Shown in pieces: positions 53,618 to 63,356 of a stretch of DNA of 64,000 nt. The stretch is from Ligustrum vulgare. Lineage: Eukaryota; Streptophyta; Magnoliopsida; Lamiales; Oleaceae. Positions within the stretch are counted from its first letter, which is position 1. Each line of letters starts with the position of its first letter. Location: the NCBI GenBank assembly GCA_963555705.1, contig OY743190.1, positions 15,879,491 to 15,943,490 on the forward strand. Reading direction: 5' to 3'. The notes under the pieces were generated by a model. That model was given only the letters and a program-made list of their open reading frames with translations. It ran no database searches and was not told the DNA's origin. A program made the translations under genes and the position numbers.

Positions 53618-54833
53618 ATTTGACAAAGGCAGCAACAGAATAATTCAACTTACAGTTGGCAAAAAGAAATATTGGCGAAAACCAATTTGAAAAGCAGGAA
53701 ATGAAACTACCTCTTGAAAACAACATCAGGAGTAGCCGACGGAGCAACCGCATCTGTTATATCAAATGTTGGTACTTCAGGAATTGGGAAAACAGGTCTT
53801 TGCCAATTCATCAATAATGACGACAAGGAAATGGAACATTTCCAAAATTTAAGAATATGACTTTTTGTATCACGTGATTTCAATGTTAAAAGAACAATTA
53901 AAGCAGTAATTTAGTCATCAACAGGAAATAAATGTTATTCAATGAACTTGAACATTCTGTACAATGATGTGGAAATCATTAAAACAAAGAGAAATATCAA
54001 GTACTCGGTGATGGTTTTGATGCACTAAGGCCACTGTTCAAGTGTGGACTTGATGGAAGCAAGATACTTGTCAAAAAGTTGCAATGGCTCCAGGCAATTC
54101 TAATTCTGCACATTCCTTGAAGGATATGACAAATGATGACCGCTGGAAAATATTGGAAGGGCGCCTTTCTTTTGATCAAACAAAAGAAGAGTAATTTCCT
54201 AATTTTCAAGCAACTGTCGAACAACTAATGTGGAAATGTGAAGGTATTCCTTTGGCTTCAAAATTCTCGGTGGTCACATGTGCTCCAAGACAGATGATAA
54301 AGAGTGGTTATACGTTCAGAATAGTAATCTTTGGAATTTGGAGGCTTATAAAAATAAAATTTTACCTGCCCTACTTGTAAGTTACATGCATATGACGCTG
54401 TATCTCAAACACTGCTTTGTATTTTGCACGGTAATCCCAAAGAATTATGAAATCAAGGGTGAGAGATTAATCCGTATGCGGATGTCAATGTGCATAATTC
54501 TACCCGATGGTGGAAGCAAGGCACAGAACTGATAGCCACCAATAAACTAAATGTTCTGGATTCCTTCAATGCGCAGTGTTCTAAACAAGTCCTTCACTTT
54601 GTCGGCTGCATGTTTGAGTTGACAAAGCCAAATTCTAAATGCTTTATCGGTAAATTGTCGTTCTTCTGCATCTTGAATATGAGTTTGGACCATTGGCTTC
54701 AAACTCTGGAGCTCCTTCAACCTATCATGTAGCTCCCAATAAACTTTTGAAGACTTGCTTGACGACATCAAATATTTGCGTAAGTAGGAAATGTATTATT
54801 CTACAAACTTCAGCAACCTAAGAATCCGTGATG
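53618..54833 (+). repeat. Unit 45, A mosaic with 3-base loss
   Basis: 1,216 bp. TTCTTG is replaced by AAG near 53999, inside the kinase 2 segment. Middle has TACGTTCAG (not A); right half is A. Confidence 0.92.
54547..54768 (-). pseudogene. Open Rx_N coiled-coil frame, antisense (unit 45)
   Basis: Open frame in a mosaic unit whose middle part (TACGTTCAG) is not of A type. The right-half A haplotype can therefore travel separately from the middle. Confidence 0.75.
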
Positions 54834-56052
54834 ATATGACAAAGGCAGCAACAGAATAATTCAACTTACAGTTGGCAAAAAGAAATATTGGCGAAAACCA
54901 ATTTGAAAAGCAGGAAATGAAACTACCTCTTGAAAACAACATCAGGAGTAGCCGACGGAGCAACCGCATCTGTTATATCAAATGTTGGTACTTCAGGAAT
55001 TGGGAAAACAGGTCTTTGCCAATTCATCAATAATGACGACAAGGAAATGGAACATTTCCAAAATTTAAGAATATGACTTTTTGTATCACGTGATTTCAAT
55101 GTTAAAAGAACAATTAAAGCAGTAATTTAGTCATCAACAGGAAATAAATGTTATTCAATGAACTTGAACATTCTGTACAATGATGTGGAAATCATTAAAA
55201 CAAAGAGAAATATCTTCTTGTACTCGGTGATGGTTTTGATGCACTAAGGCCACTGTTCAAGTGTGGACTTGATGGAAGCAAGATACTTGTCAAAAAGTTG
55301 CAATGGCTCCAGGCAATTCTAATTCTGCACATTCCTTGAAGGATATGACAAATGATGACCGCTGGAAAATATTGGAAGGGCGCCTTTCTTTTGATCAAAC
55401 AAAAGAAGAGTAATTTCCTAATTTTCAAGCAACTGTCGAACAACTAATGTGGAAATGTGAAGGTATTCCTTTGGCTTCAAAATTCTCGGTGGTCACATGT
55501 GCTCCAAGACAGATGATAAAGAGTGGTTATACCTTCAGAATAGTAATCTTTGGAATTTGGAGGCTTATAAAAATAAAATTTTACCTGCCCTACTTGTAAG
55601 TTACATGCATATGACGCTGTATCTCAAACACTGCTTTGTATTTTGCACGGTAATCCCAAAGAATTATGAAATCAAGGGTGAGAGATTAATCCGTATGCGG
55701 ATGTCAATGTGCATAATTCTACCCGATGGTGGAAGCAAGGCACAGAACTGATAGCCACCAATAAACTAAATGTTCTGGATTCCTTCAATGCGCAGTGTTC
55801 TAAACAAGTCCTTCACTTTGTCGGCTGCATGTTTGAGTTGACAAAGCCAAATTCTAAATGCTTTATCGGTAAATTGTCGTTCTTCTGCATCTTGAATATG
55901 AGTTTGGACCATTGGCTACAAACTCTGGAGCTCCTTGAACCTATCATGTAGCTCCCAATAAACTTTTGAAGACTTGCTTGACGACATCAAATATTTGCGT
56001 AAGTAGGAAATGTATTATTCTACAAACTTCAGCAACCTAAGAATCCGTGATG
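54834..56052 (+). repeat. Unit 46, A/C recombinant
   Basis: 1,219 bp. A left and middle, then CTACAAACTCTGG/GAACC right half with the CC stop. Confidence 0.92.
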
Positions 56053-57271
56053 ATTTGACAAAGGCAGCAACAGAATAATTCAACTTACAGTTGGCAAAAA
56101 GAAATATTGGCGAAAACCAATTTGAAAAGCAGGAAATGAAACTACCTCTTGAAAACAACATCAGGAGTAGCCGACGGAGCAACCGCATCTGTTATATCAA
56201 ATGTTGGTACTTCAGGAATTGGGAAAACAGGTCTTTGCCAATTCATCAATAATGACGACAAGGAAATGGAACATTTCCAAAATTTAAGAATATGACTTTT
56301 TGTATCACGTGATTTCAATGTTAAAAGAACAATTAAAGCAGTAATTTAGTCATCAACAGGAAATAAATGTTATTCAATGAACTTGAACATTCTGTACAAT
56401 GATGTGGAAATCATTAAAACAAAGAGAAATATCTTCTTGTACTCGGTGATGGTTTTGATGCACTAAGGCCACTGTTCAAGTGTGGACTTGATGGAAGCAA
56501 GATACTTGTCAAAAAGTTGCAATGGCTCCAGGCAATTCTAATTCTGCACATTCCTTGAAGGATATGACAAATGATGACCGCTGGAAAATATTGGAAGGGC
56601 GCCTTTCTTTTGATCAAACAAAAGAAGAGTAATTTCCTAATTTTCAAGCAACTGTCGAACAACTAATGTGGAAATGTGAAGGTATTCCTTTGGCTTCAAA
56701 ATTCTCGGTGGTCACATGTGCTCCAAGACAGATGATAAAGAGTGGTTATACCTTCAGAATAGTAATCTTTGGAATTTGGAGGCTTATAAAAATAAAATTT
56801 TACCTGCCCTACTTGTAAGTTACATGCATATGACGCTGTATCTCAAACACTGCTTTGTATTTTGCACGGTAATCCCAAAGAATTATGAAATCAAGGGTGA
56901 GAGATTAATCCGTATGCGGATGTCAATGTGCATAATTCTACCCGATGGTGGAAGCAAGGCACAGAACTGATAGCCACCAATAAACTAAATGTTCTGGATT
57001 CCTTCAATGCGCAGTGTTCTAAACAAGTCCTTCACTTTGTCGGCTGCATGTTTGAGTTGACAAAGCCAAATTCTAAATGCTTTATCGGTAAATTGTCGTT
57101 CTTCTGCATCTTGAATATGAGTTTGGACCATTGGCTTCAAACTCTGGAGCTCCTTCAACCTATCATGTAGCTCCCAATAAACTTTTGAAGACTTGCTTGA
57201 CGACATCAAATATTTGCGTAAGTAGGAAATGTATTATTCTACAAACTTCAGCAACCTAAGAATCCGTGATG
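56053..57271 (+). repeat. Unit 47, subtype A
   Basis: 1,219 bp, TTTGAC start. Last pure A. Confidence 0.93.
56985..57206 (-). pseudogene. Open Rx_N coiled-coil frame, antisense (unit 47)
   Basis: Last open copy in the window. From unit 48 on, all copies have the codon-24 stop again. Confidence 0.75.
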
Positions 57272-58489
57272 ATATGACAAAGGCAGCAACAGAATAATTC
57301 AACTTACAGTTGGCAAAAAGAAATATTGGCGAAAACCAATTTGAAAAGCAGGAAATGAAACTACCTCTTGAAAACAACATCAGGAGTAGCCGACGGAGCA
57401 ACCGCATCTGTTATATCAAATGTTGGTACTTCAGGAATTGGGAAAACAGGTCTTTGCCAATTCATCAATAATGACGACAAGGAAATGGAACATTTCCAAA
57501 ATTTAAGAATATGACTTTTTGTATCACGTGATTTCAATGTTAAAAGAACAATTAAAGCAGTAATTTAGTCATCAACAGGAAATAAATGTTATTCAATGAA
57601 CTTGAACATTCTGTACAATGATGTGGAAATCATTAAAACAAAAGAAATATCTTCTTGTACTCGGTGATGGTTTTGATGCACTAAGGCCACTGTTCAAGTG
57701 TGGACTTGATGGAAGCAAGATACTTGTACAAAAGTTGCAATGGCTCCCGGCAATTTTAATTCTGCACATTCTTTGAAGGATATGACAAATGATGACCGCT
57801 GGAAAATATTGGAAGGGCGCCTTTCTTTTGATCAAACAAAAGAAGAGTAATTTCCTAATTTTCAAGCAACTGTCGAACAACTAATGTGGAAATGTGAAGG
57901 TATTCCTTTGGCTTCAAAATTCTCGGTGGTCACATGTGCTCCAAGACAGATGATAAAGAGTGGTTATACCTTCAGAATAGTAATCTTTGGAATTTGGAGG
58001 CTTATAAAAATAAAATTTTACCTGCCCTACTTGTAAGTTACATGCATATGACGCTGTATCTCAAACACTGCTTTGTATTTTGCACGGTAATCCCAAAGAA
58101 TTATGAAATCAAGGGTGAGAGATTAATCCGTATGCGGATGTCAATGTGCATAATTCTACCCGATGGTGGAAGCAAGGCACAGAACTGATAGCCACCAATA
58201 AACTAAATGTTCTGGATTCCTTCAATGCGCAGTGTTCTAAACAAGTCCTTCACTTTGTCGGCTGCATGTTTGAGTTGACAAAGCCAAATTCTAAATGCTT
58301 TATCGGTAAATTGTCGTTCTTCTGCATCTTGAATATGAGTTTGGACCATTGGCTACAAACTCTGGAGCTCCTTGAACCTATCATGTAGCTCCCAATAAAC
58401 TTTTGAAGACTTGCTTGACGACCTCAAATATTTGCGTAAGTAGGAAATGTATTATTCTACAAACTTCAGCAACCTAAGAATCCGTGATG
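57272..58489 (+). repeat. Unit 48, B/A/C recombinant
   Basis: 1,218 bp. B left half, A middle (TACCTTCAG) and C-type right half. C at 58423 also removes the antisense ATG of the CC frame. Confidence 0.92.
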
Positions 58490-59706
58490 ATTTGACAAAG
58501 GCAGCAACAGAATAATTCAACTTACAGTTGGCAAAAAGAAATATTGGCGAAAACCAATTTGAAAAGCAGGAAATGAAACTACCTCTTGAAAACAACATCA
58601 GGAGTAGCCGACGGAGCAACCGCATCTGTTATATCAAATATTGGTACTTCAGGAATTGGGAAAACAGGTCTTTGCCAATTCATCAATAATGACGACAAGG
58701 AAATGGAACATTTCCAAAATTTAAGAATATGACTTTTTGTATCACGTGATTTCAATGTTAAAAGAACAATTAAAGCAGTAATTTAGTCATCAACAGGAAA
58801 TAAATGTTATTCAATGAACTTGAACATTCTGTACAATGATGTGGAAATCATTAAAACAAAGAGAAATATCTTCTTGTACTCGGTGATGGTTTTGATGCAC
58901 TAAGGCCACTGTTCAAGTGTGGACTTGATGGAAGCAAGATACTTGTACAAAAGTTGCAATGGCTCCCGGCAATTTTAATTCTGCACATTCTTTGAAGGAT
59001 ATGACAAATGATGACCGCTGGAAAATATTGGAAGGGCGCCTTTCTTTTGATCAAACAAAAGAAGAGTAATTTCCTGATTTTCAAGCAACTGTCGAACAAC
59101 TAATGTGGAAATGTGAAGGTATTCCTTTGGCTTCAAAATTCTCGGTGGTCACATGTGCTCCAAGACAGATGATAAAGAGTGGTTATACGTTCAGAATAGT
59201 AATCTTTGGAATTTGGAGGCTTATAAAAATAAAATTTTACCTGCCCTACTTGTAAGTTACATGCATATGACGCTGTATCTCAAACACTGCTTTGTATTTT
59301 GCTCGGTAATTCAAAAGAATTATGAAATCAAGGGTGAGAGATTAATCCGTATGCGGATGTCAATGTTAATTCTACCCGATGGTGGAAGCAAGGCACCAGA
59401 ACTGATAGCCACCAATAAACTAAATGTTCTGGATTCCTTCAATGCGCAGTGTTCTAAACAAGTCCTTCACTTTGTCGGCTGCATGTTTGAGTTGACAAAG
59501 CCAAATTCTAAATGCTTTATCGGTAAATTGTCGTTCTTCTGCATCTTGAATATGAGTTTGGACCATTGGCTACAAACTTTGGAGCTCCTTGAGCCTATCA
59601 TGTAGCTCCCAATAAACTTTTGAAGACTTGCTTGACGACATCAAATATTTACGTAAGTAGGAAATGTATTATTCTACAAACTTCAGCAACCTAAGAATCC
59701 GTGATG
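58490..59706 (+). repeat. Unit 49, A-length/B hybrid with divergent right half
   Basis: 1,217 bp. It joins the 1,219-type AAAGAGAAAT to the B-type CTTGTACAAAAG. Private A at 58640 and G at 59076. Ends TTTACGTAAG. Confidence 0.9.
59153..59605 (+). pseudogene. 150-codon chimeric frame: NB-ARC end running into antisense CC (unit 49)
   Basis: The first ~88 codons are the ARC part of the NB-ARC domain (MCSKTDDKEW..., RNBS-D as CFVFCSVIQKNYE, then LIRMRMSMLILPDGGSKAPEL). The usual stop at offset 916 is avoided because GCA is absent and one C is added near 59366-59397. The rest is the non-coding strand of the inverted CC segment and has no protein homology of its own. The start is an internal Met, so this is not a natural gene start. 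I read LILPDGGSKAPEL as the ancestral continuation of the NLR. The LIRMRM motif has Arg where LIRMWM with Trp is usual. Confidence 0.7.
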
Positions 59707-60922
59707 ATTTGACAAAGGCAGCAACAGAATAATTCAACTTACAGTTGGCAAAAAGAAATATTGGCGAAAACCAATTTGAAAAGCAGGAAATGAAACTACC
59801 CCTTGAAAACAACGTCAGGAGTAGCCGACGGAGCAACCGCATCTGTTATATCAAATGTTGGTACTTCAGGAATTGGGAAAACAGGTCTTTGCCAATTCAT
59901 CAATAATGACGACAAGGAAATGGAACATTTCCAAAATTTAAGAATATGACTTTTTGTATCACGTGATTTCAATGTTAAAAGAACAATTAAAGCAGTAATT
60001 TAGTCATCAACAGGAAATAAATGTTATTCAATGAACTTGAACATTCTGTACAATGATGTGGAAATCATTAAAACAAAAGAAATGTCTTCTTGTACTCGGT
60101 GATGGTTTTGATGCACTAAGGCCACTGTTCAAGTGTGGACTTGATGGAAGCAAGATACTTGTCAAAAAGTTGCAATGGCTCCAGGCAATTCTAATTCTGC
60201 ACATTCCTTGAAGGATATGACAAATGATGACCGCTGGAAAATATTGGAAGGGCGCCTTTCTTTTGATCAAACAAAAGAAGAGTAATTTCCTAATTTTCAA
60301 GCTACTGTCGAACAACTAATGTGGAAATGTGAAGGTATTCCTTTGGCTTCAAAATTCTCGGTGGTCACATGTGCTCCAAGACAGATGATAAAGAGTGGTT
60401 ATACGTTCAGAATAGTAATCTTTGGAATTTGGAGGCTTATAAAAATAAAATTTTACCTGCCCTACTTGTAAGTTACATGCATATGACGCTGTATCTCAAA
60501 CACTGCTTTGTATTTTGCTCGGTAATCCAAAAGAATTATGAAATCAAGGGTGAGAGATTAATCCGTATGCGGATGTCAATGTTAATTCTACCCGATGGTG
60601 GAAGCAAGGCACCAGAACTGATAGCCACCAATAAACTAAATGTTCTGGATTCCTTCAATGCGCAGTGTTCTAAACAAGTCCTTCACTTTGTCGGCTGCAT
60701 GTTTGAGTTGACAAAGCCAAATTCTAAATGCTTTATCGGTAAATTGTCGTTCTTCTGCATCTTGAATATGAGTTTGGACCGTTGGCTATAAACTTTGGAG
60801 CTCCTTGAACCTGTCATGTAGCTCCCAATAAACTTTTGAAGACTTGCTTGACGACATCAAATATTTGCGTAAGTAGGAAATGTATTATTCTACAAACTTC
60901 AGCAACCTAAGAATCCGTGATG
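59707..60922 (+). repeat. Unit 50, divergent type D
   Basis: 1,216 bp. CTACCCCTTG, AACGTCAGG, AAATGTCTTC, AAGCTACTG and CCGTTGGCTATAAAC. Confidence 0.9.
60369..60791 (+). pseudogene. 140-codon chimeric NB-ARC/antisense-CC frame (unit 50)
   Basis: The same fused frame as at 59153, but it ends ten codons earlier because GGCTATAAAC replaces GGCTACAAAC and creates a TAA. RNBS-D reads CSVIQKNYE. On the - strand the CC frame still has a stop at codon 24 (TAG, after Leu TTA). Confidence 0.7.
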
Positions 60923-61839
60923 ATTTGACAAAGGCCGCAACAGAAGAATTAAACTTACAGTTGGCAAAAAGAAATATTGGCGAAAACCAATTTGAAAAGC
61001 AGGAAATGAAACTACCTCTTGAAAACAACTTCAGGAGTAGCCGACGGAGCAACCGCATCTGTTATATCAAATGTTGGTACTTCAGGAACTGGGAAAACAG
61101 GTCTTTGCCAATTCATCAATAATGACGACAAGGAAATGGAACATTTCCACAATTTAAGAATATGACTTTTTGTATCACGTGATTTCAATGCTAAAAGAAC
61201 AATTAAAGCAGTAATTTAGTCATCAACAGGAAATAAATGTTATTCAATGAACTTGAACATTCTGTACAATGATGTGGAAATCATTAAAACAAAAGAAATA
61301 TCTTCTTGTACTCGGTGATGGTTTTGATGCACTAAGGCCACTGTTCAAGTGTGGACTTGATGGAAGCAAGATACTTGTTAAAAAGTTGCAATGGCTCCAG
61401 GCAATTCTAATTCTGCACATTCATTGAAGGATATGACAAATGATGACCGCTGGAAAATATTGGAAGGGCGCCTTTCTTTTGATCAAACAAAAGAAGAGTA
61501 ATTTCCTAATTTTCAAGCAACTGTCGAACAACTAATGTGGAAATGTGAAGGTATTCCTTTGGCTTCAAAATTCTCGGTGGTCACATGTGCTCCAAGACAG
61601 ATGATAAAGAGTGGTTATACGTTCAGAATAGTAATCTTTGGAATTTGGAGGCTTATAAAAATAAAATTTTACCTGCCCTACTTGTAAGTTACATGCATAT
61701 GACGCTGTATCTCAAACACTGCTTTGTATTTTGCACGGTAATCCCAAAGAATTATGAAATCAAGGGTGAGAGATTAATCCGTATGCGGATGTCAATGTGC
61801 ATAATTCTACCCGATGGTGGAAGCAAGGCACAGAACTGA
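60880..61839 (+). pseudogene. Least-decayed linker and NB-ARC fragment (unit 51)
   Basis: In this copy the linker is open for 50 codons (60880-61029, NLRIRDDLTKAATEELNLQL and onward). GAA and TTA replace the TAA and TTC found in the other copies, at 60946 and 60951. A +1 shift after LENN remains, so the Walker A (61076-61099, GTSGTGKT here) is in a different frame from the linker. The RNBS-A TGA, the TAG, the kinase 2 frame break and the TAA before GLPL are all present. It also has private changes at 60936, 61031, 61089, 61150, 61191, 61379 and 61423. Its right half is ordinary, with the open segment 61585-61839. This left half is probably closest to the founder gene. It is still a pseudogene. 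Confidence 0.8.
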
Positions 61840-62140
61840 TAGCCACCAATAAACTAAATGTTCTGGATTCCTTCAATGCGCAGTGTTCTAAACAAGTCCT
61901 TCACTTTGTCGGCTGCATGTTTGAGTTGACAAAGCCAAATTCTAAATGCTTTATCGGTAAATTGTCGTTCTTCTGCATCTTGAATATGAGTTTGGACCAT
62001 TGGCTACAAACTTTGGAGCTCCTTGAGCCTATCATGTAGCTCCCAATAAACTTTTGAAGACTTGCTTGACGACATCAAATATTTACGTAAGTAGGAAATG
62101 TATTATTCTACAAACTTCAGCAACCTAAGAATCCGTGATG
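60923..62140 (+). repeat. Unit 51, divergent, founder-like left half
   Basis: 1,218 bp. Seven or more private differences in its first 510 bases; ordinary right half ending TTTACGTAAG, as in unit 49. Confidence 0.9.
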
Positions 62141-63356
62141 ATTTGACAAAGGCAGCAACAGAATAATTCAACTTACAGTTGGCAAAAATAAATATTGGCG
62201 AAAACCAATTTGAAAAGCAGGAAATGAAACTACCCCTTGAAAACAACGTCAGGAGTAGCCGACGGAGCAACCGCATCTGTTATATCAAATGTTGGTACTT
62301 CAGGAATTGGGAAAACAGGTCTTTGCCAATTCATCAATAATGACGACAAGGAAATGGAACATTTCCAAAATTTAAGAATATGACTTTTTGTATCACGTGA
62401 TTTCAATGTTAAAAGAACAATTAAAGCAGTAATTTAGTCATCAACAGGAAATAAATGTTATTCAATGAACTTGAACATTCTGTACAATGATGTGGAAATC
62501 ATTAAAACAAAAGAAATGTCTTCTTGTACTCGATGATGGTTTTGATGCACTAAGGCCACTGTTCAAGTGTGGACTTGATGGAAGCAAGATACTTGTCAAA
62601 AAGTTGCAATGGCTCCAGGCAATTCTAATTCTGCACATTCCTTGAAGGATATGACAAATGATGACCGCTGGAAAATATTGGAAGGGCGCCTTTCTTTTGA
62701 TCAAACAAAAGAAGAGTAATTTCCTAATTTTCAAGCTACTGTCGAACAACTAATGTGGAAATGTGAAGGTATTCCTTTGGCTTCAAAATTCTCGGTGGTC
62801 ACATGTGCTCCAAGACAGATGATAAAGAGTGGTTATACGTTCAGAATAGTAATCTTTGGAATTTGGAGGCTTATAAAAATAAAATTTTACCTGCCCTACT
62901 TGTAAGTTACATGCATATGACGCTGTATCTCAAACACTGCTTTGTATTTTGCTCGGTAATCCAAAAGAATTATGAAATCAAGGGTGAGAGATTAATCCGT
63001 ATGCGGATGTCAATGTTAATTCTACCCGATGGTGGAAGCAAGGCACCAGAACTGATAGCCACCAATAAACTAAATGTTCTGGATTCCTTCAATGCGCAGT
63101 GTTCTAAACAAGTCCTTCACTTTGTCGGCTGCATGTTTGAGTTGACAAAGCCAAATTCTAAATGCTTTATCGGTAAATTGTCGTTCTTCTGCATCTTGAA
63201 TATGAGTTTGGACCGTTGGCTATAAACTTTGGAGCTCCTTGAACCTGTCATGTAGCTCCCAATAAACTTTTGAAGACTTGCTTGACGACATCAAATATTT
63301 GCGTAAGTAGGAAATGTATTATTCTACAAACTTCAGCAACCTAAGAATCCGTGATG
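62141..63356 (+). repeat. Unit 52, divergent type D
   Basis: 1,216 bp. As unit 50, plus private T at 62189; CTCGATGATGG is shared with unit 53. Confidence 0.9.
62803..63225 (+). pseudogene. 140-codon chimeric NB-ARC/antisense-CC frame (unit 52)
   Basis: Same reading frame, length and protein as the copy at 60369, 2,434 bases away. The intervening unit 51 has the common two-frame form instead. Confidence 0.7.

Larger units (their letters stand above)
47524..58489 (+). repeat. Array block III: A-rich run with recombinant units (40-48)
   Basis: The trimer order breaks down here. Units 40-43 and 47 are A type. Units 44, 46 and 48 join left and right halves from different subtypes (B/C, A/C, B/A/C), and unit 45 is an A-like mosaic. 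A TTTGAC to TATGAC change at the start of the unit, first seen at unit 39, recurs in units 42, 43, 44, 46 and 48 and nowhere else. Confidence 0.88.
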
